A stretch of 64,000 bases of DNA, taken from NCBI RefSeq assembly GCF_036850765.1, contig NC_089495.1:120737033-120801032 (forward strand). Direction: 5' to 3'. Positions 43,450-59,125 of the stretch are shown piece after piece (within the stretch, counting starts at the first letter, position 1; the number at the start of each line of letters is the position of its first letter). The stretch comes from Saccopteryx bilineata. Its lineage: Eukaryota; Chordata; Mammalia; Chiroptera; Emballonuridae. Made by a program: the position numbers and the translations under genes. The notes under the pieces were generated by a model. It was not told the origin of the DNA. It did no database searches and saw only the letters and a program-made list of their open reading frames with translations.

Positions 43450-45035
43450 AAAAACAAAACAAAAAAACCCATGGCCTTGTTCTCAATCTTTCCTCCTTGG
43501 TAAGTTATTTTTAGAGAGAAATGGGAGAGAAAGCTCCTGGTGGCTGGGCAAGTTATTCTCAAACTGCATCTGAGTTAACTCTGCCTGCAGAAGCCTGGCT
43601 AGATACCCCCGTCAAGGCCAAAGCCACACTGCCTCCCTGAATAGCATGCCACTGTCTAGAAGGAAATAGCCAAGGTATGCTCATGATGTTAACACAAATG
43701 TAGAAAATGGTGACAAATGTCACAGTGACATTTAAGAATTTAGTAAGAAAAACAGGACAGGAAATATCTTAAAACAGACCACACATAAGCTTGTCACAAG
43801 TCTCAAGTATTTTTAATTTTCAGAACAGAAGCTGGTTTTATTTTTAAAAGGAGAAGGTGGAAAAAAACATGATGACTGCCAGTGAGGTGCCGCTTCCCAT
43901 CTTCCCGACTAACTGCACGCTAGCTGTCTATGGAAACACGGAATGAGAGTCAGAATGTGTGATCGCAAAGCGGCCTTCAGAAGGTCTAGCCCAAGCCCTT
44001 TCCAAAACAGATGAGAAGTCAGCCACTCAGAGCGAGGACACGCCTCTGGGCCTGGATTCTGAACGCTGCTCCTGCCTGTGGACAGTGCTTCCAGCACCAG
44101 CCTCAGCAGACCGTGCACTCCTGTTTATCTGATCCCATGGGGGACATCTCCAGTTTGACCCCCACACTACAGATGCCCCTACAAGGCAAAAAAAAAAAAA
44201 AAAAAAAAGAAGCTTTAGGGGTCATTTCTTCTTGTGAATGGGGCAAGGGAAGTAAGTAAAAGGATTCAAGGAAAACACACCAGAAGGAAGGAAGGAAGGG
44301 ACTGACTCCTGAGCACAAGGCGCCTGCACCAAATGTTTGGAAGAGGAGGGAGGTTGGGAGGAGCAGACAGACAAATCTACCAGAATTGGCCTGGTTGCCA
44401 TCAGTTCCTCAATGTATTAACCTAGGGAAGGGGCAGCTCGAGAGCCTATCACAGCCTCCCATGAGAAGCCCAACAGCACTCAGAGACTGTGCACTCGGCC
44501 AGGAGACCACCCCAAAAGGGGAGGCACAGGGGGCCAGCGAGGAACAGGCTCACGGCTCCCTTCACTGTCACCAAGACTACGTAGCCCAGGAGGAGCAAAG
44601 CTGGAGGGAGGATGTGGAAACAGGGAAGCAGCTATGGGGGCCACCCGGATCCCAGAACTCTGAGTGCTAGGAACTCAAAGAGAAAGAAGAGGTGTGTCAG
44701 TACAGGAAGGAGAAAAGGCGGGGGAAAAAAACAACCCCAATGAGCTGCAAAATCCAATCAGCTCATGTTAGACCTGGTAGGGGGAGAGGCTGGAAGCATA
44801 GACAGTGAGTGCACTGAGTGTAAACGTTTTTTTTCCCCCCGAGTCCCCACTGTGAGAGTAGGGGGTGCTCAGGAGACCTCTGGTTAAACCATCAGCCCCT
44901 TGTGTTTCTGTCTACATGGATGTCTTCTGTCAACAAGCCCCAAGAAGTTGGGGTAGAGGAGCCCCAAGCAAAAAACAGAGGCCCAGGAAGCAAAAGTGAA
45001 TGACAGTCAAAACTATAATCCATGTCTTTTTCTGG
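43450..45035. other. Non-coding DNA between IL17RA and TMEM121B
   Basis: No gene recognised. Contains a 20-base A run near 44,190 and a small (GAAG)n run near 44,285. May lie within the long IL17RA 3' UTR. Confidence 0.4.
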
Positions 45036-45048
45036 TCTCTTTTTCAGG

Positions 45049-45389
45049 TTTTTGTTTGTTTTGTTTTTGTGTTTATTTTTCTGTGTGAGAGAGAGGCAGA
45101 GAGAGGAACGGATAGGGACAAACAGACAGGAAGGGAGAGAGATGAGAAGCATCAATTCTTCATTGCGGCACCTTAGTTGTTCATTAATTGCTTTTTCATA
45201 TGTGCCTTGACCAGGGGGCTACAACAGAGTGGGTGACCCCTTGCTCAAGCCAGAGGCCTTGAGCTCAAGCTGGTGAGCCTTGCTCAAACCAGATGAGCCC
45301 CTGCTCAAGCTGGTGACCTCGGGGTTTCACACCTGGGTCTTCCGCATCCCAGTCCAATGCTCTATCCACTGCGCCACCGCCTGGTCAGG
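45049..45389 (-). mobile_element. Bat SINE
   Basis: Reverse-oriented, ending GCCACCGCCTGGTCAGG. Flanked by a perfect 12-bp duplication CTCTTTTTCAGG (45037-45048, 45390-45401). Confidence 0.95.
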
Positions 45390-46050
45390 CTCTTTTTCAG
45401 GGTTTATTACACCACACAAAACTTCCTTTCACAGGAAGAGTGAAACAAGAGATCTTACAATTTCACCCCCATCCCTATCCTATTGTGGGGTGGAAGAGAG
45501 TATCTCCTGGACTTGCTCCCAGCTGCACTCTTACCTCCCCTAAAAATACTATACTTCTCCAGCCTCCAAGATTCGAAGAGTGACGAGCACATCAAGACCA
45601 TTAGTGGGAAACCCCTGCATGTCCCTCTTCATCAACCTCAGCAAGAGGAACATCAGGGAAGAAGGCTGGGCAGGGAAGAAGGCTGGGCAGTGGTGGGTTT
45701 GCTCCCAGTTGCATGAAACCTGCCTTCTCCCTGGAGATGCTCTTAACCAGACCAAAAACAAAGGTCACCAACACCATTTCTGATCTACACCAAACTTCCT
45801 TGAGGGAAGACAGAGGAGGGCCTATGGGAGGCCCAGCTTCATTCTAGGAACCCCATCAAAGCTGTTTTTCTGAGCCAAGATCTAACCCAGCCAGCAACAA
45901 GCCTCAGGAAGGATAAAAGACCTGGGTGCAGAGGGAGGAGGGAGGAGGGCACACTAATGGCTGATACTCCACAGACCCTGTAACAACCTTGACTCCAAAC
46001 CCCAGCTGGATTCAGTGGCCACTTTGAATGCAACTTCTGAGTATTTTGTC

Positions 46051-46056
46051 TTTATT
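46051..46056 (-). terminator. TMEM121B: Candidate poly(A) signal of TMEM121B
   Basis: TTTATT on the plus strand is AATAAA on the minus strand, about 840-860 bp after the TMEM121B stop. It would give a short 3' UTR free of SINEs. No other strong signal was noticed between it and the stop. Confidence 0.55.
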
Positions 46057-46889
46057 TTTTTGCAAGCAGCATCAGTGTATGATGCACCAAAAGTCAAAAG
46101 CATGGAGGTAGAAATGCTCACTCACCCAAGAAAGGGTGTAGTTTGGTCCTTAAGAGTATGAACCCTCCCTCCTCTCCCTAAGCTGAGAAGAGAGGAGTAG
46201 GATTGAGGAAGATCCTGGGTGAGCTTCTCTCCTGAATGAGAACTGGGAAGCTCCCAGGAGCCCAGCTCTTTCTGGGAATTCATGGCCACAGATTCAGTGA
46301 GGATCGAGGAGGGTGGTGATATATATGGTGGGGAGGGCAGGGCAAGGGGCCACAGGGTGGACACAAAGAATATAACAATACACATACATAGAGCCATAGA
46401 CTGCATCTACCATTTGGAAGAAATCCAACAGACACATCAGGGGACAGTGGATTCTGAGGCAATGTCAAGGCATGGAACAACAGTCACTAAACACAGCTTA
46501 AAAGAAGCTGGCACTTCCAAGCAAGATGGAGGGCCCAAGGCCTGGGCCTGGGTACCTTATTTCCTCCATTCCCCTCCTCCACACAGTAGTAGGAATTAGG
46601 GAGGAGGTTGGCAAAGAAGCAGAAATATTCAGACCCTTGAAGGCTAGGATTAGGGTCAGGCTTGGAGAAGGGAAACTGTAGTGAGTGGACCTTCCTCCCT
46701 CACCACTAGCTGCTGATCTTCCTTCAAGCAGTCTTGAACCGGGAGTGCAAAAGGACACAGTGGCCCTTAGTCTCATTAACAGTTGCCTCTTCCAAACAGA
46801 GCTTCAGATAATCCGGGTGAGAGAAGGTTGGAGGACAAGGGAGTTGAGGTCTCTCAAACAGAAAAGCAAGCCGCCCTCCCTCATTCCCC

Positions 46890-46909
46890 TCAATTCTGGG
46901 AGGCCACGG

Positions 46910-46912
<3 letters not shown>
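46890..46912 (-). other. TMEM121B: Ancestral-looking C-terminal end of TMEM121B in the shifted frame
   Basis: Downstream of the seven-G run (plus strand CCCCCCC at 46934-46940), the alternative minus-strand frame reads [13 protein letters not shown] and stops at TGA (complement 46890-46892). This matches the human C-terminus as I recall it. The annotated frame instead stops at TAG, complement 46910-46912. Confidence 0.7.
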
Positions 46913-49120
<2,208 letters not shown>

Positions 49121-50324
49121 GGTCAGCGCTGGAAGAGCCAAAGGGAGCACAGTATTTCTAGAGAAGTCGCTTGGGTGTCCTATCAGCAGAGCTCCTGGAG
49201 CATTAGTGCTTAGGGACCACATGGACTTGATCTCAGTAGAGACCATGCTTCCCGGGGCCATGCTGAGACCACAGGTGCAGGCCTTTGCTCCTGGTTAGCA
49301 CAGTTTCTTTTGCAGGCGTCTGGGCAGCTTTGGCCTCTACGGTATGCTGTCTGCCCTTCCTGTGCCATCCTGCCTCTCTTTAAGGCACTTACGAAACTAG
49401 TGGAGGAGTCAGGCTTTTCTGACTGAAAGGGCCAGGAACAGCAGCCGCAGACAGATATTTCTATATATTCATGTGCCCTGCACTGGGTGCGGTGAGGCAG
49501 CCTTAGGGTGGTCTTATTTCCAGAGAATGGAGCAATTTCCCTCTAAATATAACTGCTTAAGAAGAAAGGGCAGGTAAAATAATGATTGAATTGGAAGCAA
49601 TAGGAGGATGTATCTAGTAGAGAGAAAAACAAAGGGACATTTTAGAGGTGGGTACCCTGATAAAAAAAAAAACAACAACAAAGGCTTAAAGTGGGTAATG
49701 GTGAATATTACAGCCTGAGAGGTAGACAGAAGGCAGTGTGGCCCTGCATCTACGTGCACAGATCTCATACTGACTCAACCTCATGGACTTGGTCCATGAC
49801 TGGGGCTGGACGTCTGGCCACAACTCAGGAGGGCAGCAGGTAGCATTATTATGTCTTTAAGGGTTTCAGGGGGGAAAGAAATGACTAGAGCAGTTGGGGC
49901 TGAAAAACAAAAAAAGATGAGGCTCATTCACGTATGATGCAAATATGCCAGTCACATTAAAGCAAAGCAGAAAGCTTGCTTGTCCCTTCATCCTTCTCCA
50001 CATGCTCCAGACTGCCTGTTTCCCAACTTCCTTAAACCTGCTGCTCCTGAGCTCACCTTCCTAGAAGACACCATGTAACCAAAGGGAGGGGATCAGTGGA
50101 ACAATTGTGGTTGGTTGCCAGGGCTTGCCACTAAACCTGCCTCTTGAATAAGGGTCAGTTTGAGCCAAACCTTCTTTCTCCAGTCTCTTGGAAGTCAGTC
50201 TGTATAAAATAATCCATGGGAATGTGGAATTTAGAGCTCACAACCTGCATTATTTCCACCTGTCCCTGGCACACACAACCTTTGAAAAGCTCTAAGTCCA
50301 GTCGTCCTGCAAGGCAGAGCAGAT

Positions 50325-50580
50325 GTTGTGGGTGGTAAGAGTTTGAGCTCTGGAGCCAGTGGTCTTTGCTTTGCCACTGAGCATGGGTGAACTTGAACTG
50401 GTTGTTTCACTTCTGTGCGCCTTCAGTTATCCAACTGTAAAAAGGGACCAACATCTATCTATCTTAATAGGCTGTTGTATAAAGAGAGGTCATGAGTTCA
50501 AAGGGTTTTTTTTAGCCTAGTGCCCAGAGCATAGTATGTACTCAGTTAAAGGTAGCTGGATGTGATGATGCTATCATCAT
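50325..50580 (+). repeat. MIR
   Basis: TAAGAGTTTGAGCTCTGGAG, CACTTCTGTGCGCCTTCAGT, GTAAAAAGGGACCAACATC, AGTGCCCAGAGCATAGTATG: near full-length MIR. Confidence 0.78.
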
Positions 50581-51589
50581 AATTCAGTTAGCTCATGCCT
50601 TAGCTTCCCAGAAAGCATTTACTCATAGCACAGGCCACTAATGACTGTTTTCCAGGCTGGATCCCGTCCTGAGGCCATATTCAGAGTCCTGCACTCCCAT
50701 AGCTTTGCACTTTGGTAAGTGCCAGCGAGCAAAGCTGCTCTTGTGAGGAGCAAGGATACTTGAGGCTGGTCTTCACAGGCTTCACAGTGTGAGATCTTCA
50801 GCTACGCCAGCTGCTACCAGAGCCCCTGCATGGGGCAAGGCTACAACCTGCACTTGTGTGTGAGCACTGCAGCAGGCCCAGATGTCAGGGCTGAGCTAGT
50901 CCAAGTTAGGAAACGGATTGGGGAGCTGCCAACAGCTAATGGGCGTGATTACAGGCTGTCTCCTAGCTCTCCACCAGGGAAAACACCAGCCAGCAGCTAC
51001 CCTGGATGTTGGCCCAAGACTTCCACTCAAGTGAATAAAGCAGTTGAAGAAGCAGATGACGGCCCTGAGCAGGGCCCCTGAGAGAACACTGACAGATCTG
51101 TCCCCCGGGACCCCGCGCTCCCTGCCCTGGCCCACTACACACTCTGCTCCTGCTCTCATCTGTCAGGACAGGTCTCCACCCTGCTGACCTGTAACAGCCT
51201 TTGGGAGTAGTCCTTCGTATTTCTGGGAAACGTACTGTCCACCGGTCAGATTAACTTTCTGTAAGAGATTCTTTAGCCCAACTTTTTCCAGGTCTGAGGC
51301 CACAAACAAAAAGACCACAGATAAAAAGGGTGAGGTAAAAAAAAAAAGGGTGAGGTACATAATAGAATAAGTGGGTAGTCTGAGTATTACAGAGATTTCC
51401 TGTTCGCACTGTTTTTTTTCTAATCTTCTATGTATACATGCACACAAACACACACACACACAGTTTGCTTCAGCCTGGAGAGGTCTTGACAAAGATGACT
51501 AGGTGAGAAGGAATACAAAAGACTTCCTCTTATATAAATAGTGCAAACATCCCAGGAGGACCTAGAAAAGGGAGGACACCATCACTGAG

Positions 51590-51735
51590 CACCTCATAAG
51601 CACCTTGGGCCCTGCTAGGTATCTTACATACAGAACTGGAAACAGAGAGATAGGGAGGTAAAGCAACTTACTCCAAGTCACACAGCTAGTTAAGGGCAGA
51701 GTCGGGGCTATATCTGGGCTTGTCATACTCAGCCC
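51590..51735 (-). repeat. MIR
   Basis: AGGGAGGTAAAGCAACTTAC, TCCAAGTCACACAGCTAGTT, GGGCAGAGTCGGGGCTA. Reverse orientation. Confidence 0.75.
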
Positions 51736-53334
51736 AGCATCCTGTCCACATGCTGCTCCTTCTCACAAGCCTAAGATGGCAGCAACTCACGAGCATCCTG
51801 ACTTACAGCAGCAAATCAAGCAGAGTTCAACCCCCCGGAAATATTTCCCTAAGCACTGGTTAAGTGCCGGGCACTGGGACAGGCTCATTTGGAGATCTAA
51901 TATTCTTATCCCCCTGGAACAGAGACACCAATGGCTCACTGCCTCCCTGGAACAGCAGTGGATAGACAAAGGGGAAGGAAGGGATGTCCCTAGCCCCTCA
52001 GCAGCAAAGGAGAGCTCACTGAGGCGAAGCCAGACCTATTGCTGAACCGTGGCCCCACGTCTTCCTGGGCCGCTCTCTCCATTATCACTGCCGTCTTTCA
52101 CCATCACAGCACGAATAAAGAGCAGCCCAAAAGGAACTGTCAGAGGGTGTGCGGAGCCTCAGAGGTACATCCTGTGAACAGGACACAAGCACGGCCCTCT
52201 GTGCTCCATCACAGTCGCCACGATGACTCAGAAAATGGAAGGGAAGCTGGCAGGCAACGGCGCCTGCGGCACCATGAGCCTTCAGTGCTTTGGATTATTA
52301 GGCACTCGGGCCTCTGAACTACTTTGAGAGCTCTCTGGAAACAGGCACGACACCTGCCCCAATTCAAGAGCTCCTTTACACCTGGGGCCAGGCTGTGCCC
52401 AGAGTTTCTCTGCAGATACTCATGGTGATACCCCCACCCTCCTGAATGAAGCAGAAGTCCCAGCATCAGTGTGCCCCCAACTCAGTCCTGGACCAGGTGT
52501 TGGGGTTCCAGAGACTAAAAAACAACAAGTCCTGTCTTTGAAGCCCAGACTGGAAGGGAAACAGACATGTAAACAATGAGTTATTACAAAATTTATGGCC
52601 AACTATCTGACACTATTTGAATATGAAGTGCAAGGAGAAGACGCATGAAAGATGAGGTTGAGGGAACAGGCAGGGGCCGGTTCCAGGGGTCTCAGATACC
52701 AGGTTGAACATGGGCTGTGTTCTGAGAGAACGCAGAACTCCTGAAAGTAGAAATATGACACAGATGTGCATTTTTGATAAATTGCTTTGGAGTAGAGATG
52801 ATGTGTTGGAGGAGAGAGAAAATGGAAAGAGAGACTGTTGTACTTCTGGCCATATTGTAAACTAAATAGCATAAAATCTCCCTGGCTTACAAAAAACACT
52901 AAATAAAATTTAACATTTAAAAAAAAATTTATTTAGACAATTAATTTTAATGGGGTGACCTTGATCAATTAGAGTATATAGATTCAGAGAAAACATCTCC
53001 AGGTTATTTTGACATTAGATTATGTTGTATACCCATCACCCAAAGTCAAATTGCCCTCTGTCACCTTTTATTTGGTTTTCTTTATGACCTCCCCTTTCCT
53101 ACCCCCTTTCTCTCCTCCTTTCCCTCCCCCTGGTAACCACTGCACTCTCATCCATGTCTATGAGTCTCAATTTTGTGTCCCACCTACGTATGAAATCATA
53201 CAGTTCTTAGTTTTTTCTGATTTACTTATTTCACTCAGTATAATGTTATCAAGATCCATCCATGTTATCGTAAATGATCCAATGTCATCATTTCTTATGG
53301 CTGAGTAGTATTCCATAGAATATACATACTACAT

Positions 53335-53338
<4 letters not shown>

Positions 53339-53379
<41 letters not shown>

Positions 53380-53674
53380 CAGAAACAGAGAGAGGGACAG
53401 ATAGGGACAGACAGACAGGAAGGAAGATGGGAAACATCAATTCTTCGTTGTGGCTCCTTAGTTGTTTACTGATTGATTTCTCATATGTGCCTTGGCCAGG
53501 GGGCTACAGCAGACCAAGTGACCCCTTGCTCAAGCAGCAACCTTCGGCTCAAGCCGGTGAGCGTTGCTCAAACAAGATGAGCCCACGCTCAAGCTGGCGA
53601 CCTCAGGGTCTCGAACCTGGGTCCTCCACATCCCAGTCCAATGCTCTATCCACTGCACCACCGCCTGGTCAGGC
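53339..53674 (-). mobile_element. Bat SINE in L1, with (TG)n at its tail edge
   Basis: Reverse-oriented SINE, head GCCACCGCCTGGTCAGGC-like; a run of about 19 TG pairs sits at its 3' boundary. Confidence 0.88.
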
Positions 53675-53838
53675 TCCAATCATCTATTGAAAGGCTTTTT
53701 GGTTGTTTCCATGTCTTGGCTACCGTGAACAATGCTGCAATGAACATGGGGCTGCATGTGTCTTTACATGCCAATGATATTGAGTTTTGGGGTATATACC
53801 CAGTAGAGAAATTGCTGGGTCATATGGTAGTTCTGTTC

Positions 53839-54170
53839 TTTTTTTTTTTTTTTTTTTTACAGAGACAGAGAGTCAGAGAGAGGGATAGACAGGGACAGAC
53901 AGACAGGAACGGAGAGAGATGAGAAGCATCAATCATCAGTTTTTAGTTGCGACACCTTAGTTGTTCATTGATTGCTTTCTCATATGTGCCTTGACCGCGG
54001 GCCTTCAGCAGACCGAGTAACCCCTTGCTCAAGCCAGCGACCTTGGGTCCAAGCTGGTGAGCTTTTGCTCAAGCCAGATGAGCCCATGCTCAAGTAGCCT
54101 TGGGGTCTCGAACCTGGGTCCTCGGCATCCCAGTCTGACGCTCTATCCACTGCGCCACCGCCTGGTCAGG
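53839..54170 (-). mobile_element. Bat SINE in L1
   Basis: Poly(T) start, head GCCACCGCCTGGTCAGG. Duplication TGGTAGTTCT on both sides (53825 and 54171). Confidence 0.93.
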
Positions 54171-54796
54171 TGGTAGTTCTATTCTTAATTTTTTGAGGAA
54201 CCACCATACTTTCTTCCATAATGGTTGTACTACTTTACATTCCCACCAACAGTGAATGAGGGTTCCTTTTTCTCCACAGCCTCTCCAACACTTGTTGTTA
54301 CCTGTCTTGTTGATAATAGCTAATCTAACAGGTGTGAGGTGGTATCTCATTATAGTTTTGATTTGCATTTCTCTAGTAGCTAGTGAAGATGAGCATCTTT
54401 TCATATATCTATGAAAAGATATTGGCCATTTGTATTTCTTCCTGGGAGAAGTGTCTGTTCATATCCTCTTCCCATTTTTTTTATTGGATTGTTGTTGAGT
54501 TTTGTGAGTTCTTTGTATATTTTGGATATTAGGCCCTTCTCTGAGCTGTTGTTTGAAAATATCATCTCCCATTTAGTTGGCTGTCTGTTTGTTTTGTTGT
54601 CAATTTCTTTTGCTGTGCAGAAGCTTCTTAGTCTGATGTAGTCCCATTCATTTATCTTTGCCTTCACTCCCTTGCCTTTGGAGTCAAATTCATAAAATGT
54701 TCTTTATGGCCAAGGACCATGAGTATAGTACATATGTTTTCTTCTATGTAATTTATTGTTTCAGATCTTATATTTGGGTCTTTGATCCATTTTGAA

Positions 54797-55014
54797 TAAT
54801 TTTTTTTAGATTTCTTTTTTTTAATTTTTTAATTCATTTTAGAGAGGAGAGAGAAAGGGAGAGAGAGAGAGACAGAGAGGAGAGAGAGAAGGTGGGGAGG
54901 AGCTGGAAGCATCAACTCCCATATGTGCCTTGACCAGGCAAGCCCAAGGTTTCGAACCAGCGACCTCAGCATTTCCAGGTCGACGCTTTATCCACTGCGC
55001 CACCACAGGTCAGG
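54797..55014 (-). mobile_element. Bat SINE, short subtype, in L1
   Basis: Head GCGCCACCACAGGTCAGG. Duplication CCATTTTGAAT on both sides. Confidence 0.92.
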
Positions 55015-56079
55015 CCATTTTGAATTAATTTTAGTACAAGGGGACAAACTGTAGTCGATTTCATTCTTTTGTACGTGGCTCTCCAGTTTTCCCAGCACCA
55101 TTTATTGAAGTGGCTTTCTTTTCTCCATTGTGTGTTTTTGGCTCCTTTATCAAAGATGATTTGACCATATATATGTGGTTTTATTTCTGGGCTCTCTATT
55201 CTTTTCCATTGGTCTGAGTGTCTATTTTTCTGCCAATACCATGCTGTTTTGATTATCATGGCTCTATAATATAATCTGAAGTCAGGTATTGTAATGCCCC
55301 CAGCTTCGTTCTTTTTTCTTAAGATTGCTCTGGCTATTCGAGGTTTTTAGAGTTTCATATAAACCTGATGATTTTTTTGTTCCATTTCTTTTTAAAAATG
55401 ACATTGGAATTTTGATGGGAATTGCATTAAATTTGTATATTGCTTTGGGTAATATGGTCATTTTGACTATATTTATTCTTCCTATCCAAGAACAAGAAAT
55501 ACTTTTCCATTTCATTGTATCTTTTCCAATTTCCCTTAACAATGCTTTGTAGTTTTCATTATATAGGTCCTTTATATTCTTTGTTATGTTTATTCCTAGG
55601 TTTTTTATTATTTTTTTTGCAATCGTAAAGGGGATTGATTTTTTTAGTTCATTTTCTAAAGTTTCATTGTTGGCATATAAGAAGGCAATAGACTTTTGTA
55701 TATTAATTTTGTATCCTGCGACCTTGCGGTATTGGTTTATTGTTTCTAATAGTCTTTTTGTGGAGTCTTTGGGGTTTTCAATGTACAGGATCATATCATC
55801 TGCAAACATATTTCTTCTTTCCCAATATGAATGCCTTTTATTTCTTTCTCTTGTCTGATTGCTCTGGCTAGAACTTCCAGCACTACGTTGAATAAGAGTG
55901 GAGAGAGTGGACAGCTTTGTCTTGTTCTTGATTTTAGAGGAAAAGTTTTCAGTTTTTTACCATTTAATATGTTAGCTGATGGTCTCTCATAAATTTATTA
56001 TGTTGAGATATTTTCCTTCTATACCCATTTTGTTGAATGTTTTAAACATAAAATGATGTATTTTATCAAATGCCTTTTT

Positions 56080-56406
56080 TTTTTACAGAGACAGAGAGAG
56101 AGAGTCAGTGGGAGAGATAGACAGAGACAGACAGACAGGAACAGAGAGAGATGAGAAGCTTCAATCATCAGTTTTTCATTGCAACACCTTAGTTGTTCTT
56201 TGATTGCTTTCTCATATGTGCCTTGACCGTGGGCCTTCAGCAGACCGAGTAACCCCTTGCTCAAGCCAGCAACCTTAGGTCCAAGCTGGTGAGCTTTGCT
56301 CAAACCAGATGAGCCCGTGCTCAAGCTGGCGACCTTGGGGTCTCAAACTTGGGTCTTCTGCATCCCAGTCCAATGCTCTATTCACTGCGCCACCGCCTGG
56401 TCAGCC
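56080..56406 (-). mobile_element. Bat SINE in L1
   Basis: Head GCGCCACCGCCTGGTCAG. Duplication TCAAATGCC on both sides. Confidence 0.92.
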
Positions 56407-56694
56407 TCAAATGCCCTTTTCGCATCTATTGATAGAATTATATGGTTTTTGCTCTTTGTTTTGTTGATATGGTGTATTATGTTAACTGTTTTACATATGT
56501 TGAACCATCCTTATGATTCTGGGGTGAATCCCACTTGATCATGATGAACTTTTTTTTAATGTGTTGTTGTATTCGATTTGCTAGTGTTTTGTTTAGGATT
56601 TTAGCATCTGTATTTATTAGAGATATTGGTCTGTAGATTTCTTTTTTTGTGTTGTCCTTGCCAGGTTTTGGTATTAGGGTTATTTATTTATTTT

Positions 56695-57065
56695 TATTTT
56701 TTTTGTATTTTTCTGAAGCTGGAAACGGGGAGGCAGTCAGACAGACTCCCGCATGTGCCCGACTGGGATCCACCCGGCACGCTCACCAGGGGGCGATGCT
56801 TTGCCCCTCTGGGGCATCGCTCTGTTGCAACCAGAGCCATTCTAGCGCCTGAGGCAGAGGCCATGGAGCCATCCCCAGTGCCCGGGCCATCTTTGCTCCA
56901 ATGGAGCCTTGGCTATGGGAGGGGAAGAGAGAGACAGAGAGGAAGGAGAGGGGGAGGGGTGGAGAAGCAGATGGGCACTTCTCCTGTGTGCCCTGGCCGG
57001 GAATCGAACCCGGGACTTCCTCACGCCAGGCCGATGCTCCACCACTGAGCCAACCGGCCAGGGCC
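56695..57065 (-). mobile_element. Bat SINE, 'gccctggccgg' type, in L1
   Basis: Head CCAACCGGCCAGGGC. Duplication GTATTAGGGTTAT on both sides; it separates parts of the RT region. Confidence 0.93.
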
Positions 57066-57595
57066 AGTATTAGGGTTATGTTGGCTTCATAAAATGTATT
57101 TGGAAGTATTACTTCTTCTTCAATTTTTTGGAAGACTTTGAGTAGAATAGGAACCAAATCATCTATGAGTGTTTGATAGAATTCACTAGAATAGCCATCT
57201 GGCCCTGGACTTTTATTTTTTGGGAGGTTTTTGATAGTTGTTTCTATTTCCTCCCTGCTTATGGGTCTGTTTAGGCTATCTACTTCTTTGTGACTCAGTC
57301 TAAAAAGATTGTATTGTTCTAGGAATTTATCCATTTCTTCTAGATTGTTAAATTCGATAGCATATAGTTTTTCATAGTATTCTACGATAATTGTTTATAT
57401 AGCTATATCTGTGGTGATTTCTCCTCTTTCATTTTGGATTTTGTTTATATCAGTCCTTTCTATTTTTTCCTTAATGAGTCTTGCCAAGGGTTTGTCTATT
57501 TTGTTGATCTTTTCAAAGAACCAGCTCCTTGTTTTATTAATTTTTCTATAGTTTTTCTGTTCTCTATTTCATTTATTTCTGCTCTGATTTTTTTT

Positions 57596-57772
57596 AATTT
57601 TTATTATTTATTTATTTATTCATTTTAGAGAAGAAAGAGAGAGAGAAAAGAGGGGAGGAGCAGGAAGCATCAACTCCCCTATGTGCCTTGACCAGGCAAG
57701 CCCAGGGTTTTGTACTGGCTACCTCAGCATTCCAGGTTGACATTTTATCCACTGCACCACCACAGGCCAGGC
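57596..57772 (-). mobile_element. Bat SINE, short subtype, in L1
   Basis: Head CACCACCACAGGCCAGG. Duplication CTGCTCTGATTTTT on both sides. Confidence 0.92.
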
Positions 57773-59125
57773 TGCTCTGATTTTTATTATTTCCTTTCTT
57801 CTGCTGGTTTTGGGTTGCCTTTGTTCTTCTTTGTCTAGTTCCTTAAGATGTGATGTTAAATTGTTTACTTGGGCTCTTGCTTGTTTGTTCATATAAGCCT
57901 GTAGTGATAGGAACTTCCCTCTTATTACCACTTTTGCTGCATCCCAGAGATTCTGATATGTTGTATTGTCATTTTTGTTTGTCTGTATATATCTTTTGAT
58001 CTCTGCTTTTATTTCTTCTTTGACCCACTCATTTTTTAGAAGTACGTTGTCTAATTTCCACATTTTTGTGGGTTTGTTTACTTCTTTTTTGCAGTTGAAT
58101 TCTAGTTTCAAAGCTTTGTGGTCAGAAAATATGCTTGGTATAATTTCAATCTTTCTGAATTTGTTGATGTTAGTTTTGTGGCCCAACATATGATCAATTC
58201 TTGAGAATATTCCATGTACACTGGAGAAAAATGTATACTCTGGCATTTTGGGATGAAATATCCTGTAGATATCTATCATATCCAATTATTCTAGTGTTTC
58301 ATTTAAGGCCAATATTTCTTCATTGATTTTCTGTTTGGATGAACGATCTAGTGCCTTCAGCGGTGTATTGAGGTCTCCAAGTATGACTGTATTTTTGTTG
58401 GTTTTTATCTTTAGATCAGTTAGTAGATGTCTTATATACTTTGGTTCTCCTTGGTTTGGTGTATATACATTAAGAAGTATTGTGTCTTCTTGATTCAATG
58501 TCCCCTTTATCATTATGAAATAAACATCTTTGTCTCTGATAACCTTTGCTGTCTTGTAGTCAGCATTGTTAGATATGAGTATGGTTACACCTGCTTTTCT
58601 TTGGATATTATTTGCTTAAAGAATTGTTTTCCAACCTTTCACTTTGAATTTGTTTTTATCCTTGTAGCTTAGATGTGTTTTTGAAGGCAGCATACAGTTG
58701 GATTTTCTTTTTTGATCCACTCTGCTACTCTGTGTCTTTTTATTGGTGAGTTCAATCCATTTACATTTAATGTCAATCCATTTACACTTAATGTAATTAT
58801 TGACACTTGAGGGTTTCCTATTGCCATTTTATATATTGCTTTCTGATAGCTCTGTATCTTGTTTGGTTCTTCTCTTCTGTTTCTCTGTCATTTAATTTTG
58901 TTTGGTTGTATTCCATATGTCTTTCCTCTGTTTCTTCTTTTTGTAAGCCATGTGTTTATGTAGTGGTATTTTCAGGGGTGGTTACCATTAGGTAATAAAA
59001 AGGATATATATCATATTCATTGTAGTATGTTATGTCATAAGTGCTTCTGCACTCCATCCTCCTTTGCTACTATTAATCTTTGTAATCTCCCCATTTTTGT
59101 TTTTGTTGTCACAGATTAATCTTGT

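Larger units (their letters stand above)
39198..46000 (+). other. IL17RA 3' UTR and convergent intergenic region
   Basis: No coding exon recognised. As I recall, human IL17RA has a 3' UTR of several kilobases and ends a few hundred bases from the TMEM121B 3' end, so much of this may be transcribed. AATAAA signals occur at 40590-40595 and 42159-42164, but which is used cannot be decided here. The stretch also holds a MaLR LTR piece, three SINEs, an old L1 tail and small tandem repeats (listed separately). Confidence 0.5.
49200..52915. other. Region upstream of TMEM121B, no gene seen
   Basis: In human the next gene past TMEM121B is HDHD5, but I recognise no HDHD5 exon here. The stretch holds MIR remnants, a short (CA)n near 51,450, and otherwise unremarkable sequence. 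Confidence 0.45.
53200..58800 (-). pseudogene. L1 ORF2 remnant (endonuclease, reverse transcriptase, Cys-rich end)
   Basis: Endonuclease part begins near 58.76 kb (GLNSPIKRHRVAEWI) and continues with LLNVYTPNQGEP and NTVILGDLNTPL (58,286-58,513), then [12 protein letters not shown] and [11 protein letters not shown] (57.7-58.3 kb). The RT part starts with [20 protein letters not shown] (near 57.2 kb) and has the catalytic-site motif [10 protein letters not shown] at 55,809 downwards, with the metal-binding aspartates present. The C-terminal [18 protein letters not shown] zinc-like motif is near 54.3 kb. Stops and seven SINEs break it; no single frame exceeds about 180 residues. Confidence 0.85.

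Noticed and set aside
50830..51081. Possible HDHD5 exon beyond TMEM121B
   Set aside because: The translated text has no HAD-hydrolase motif and no matching splice sites; in human HDHD5 lies farther away.
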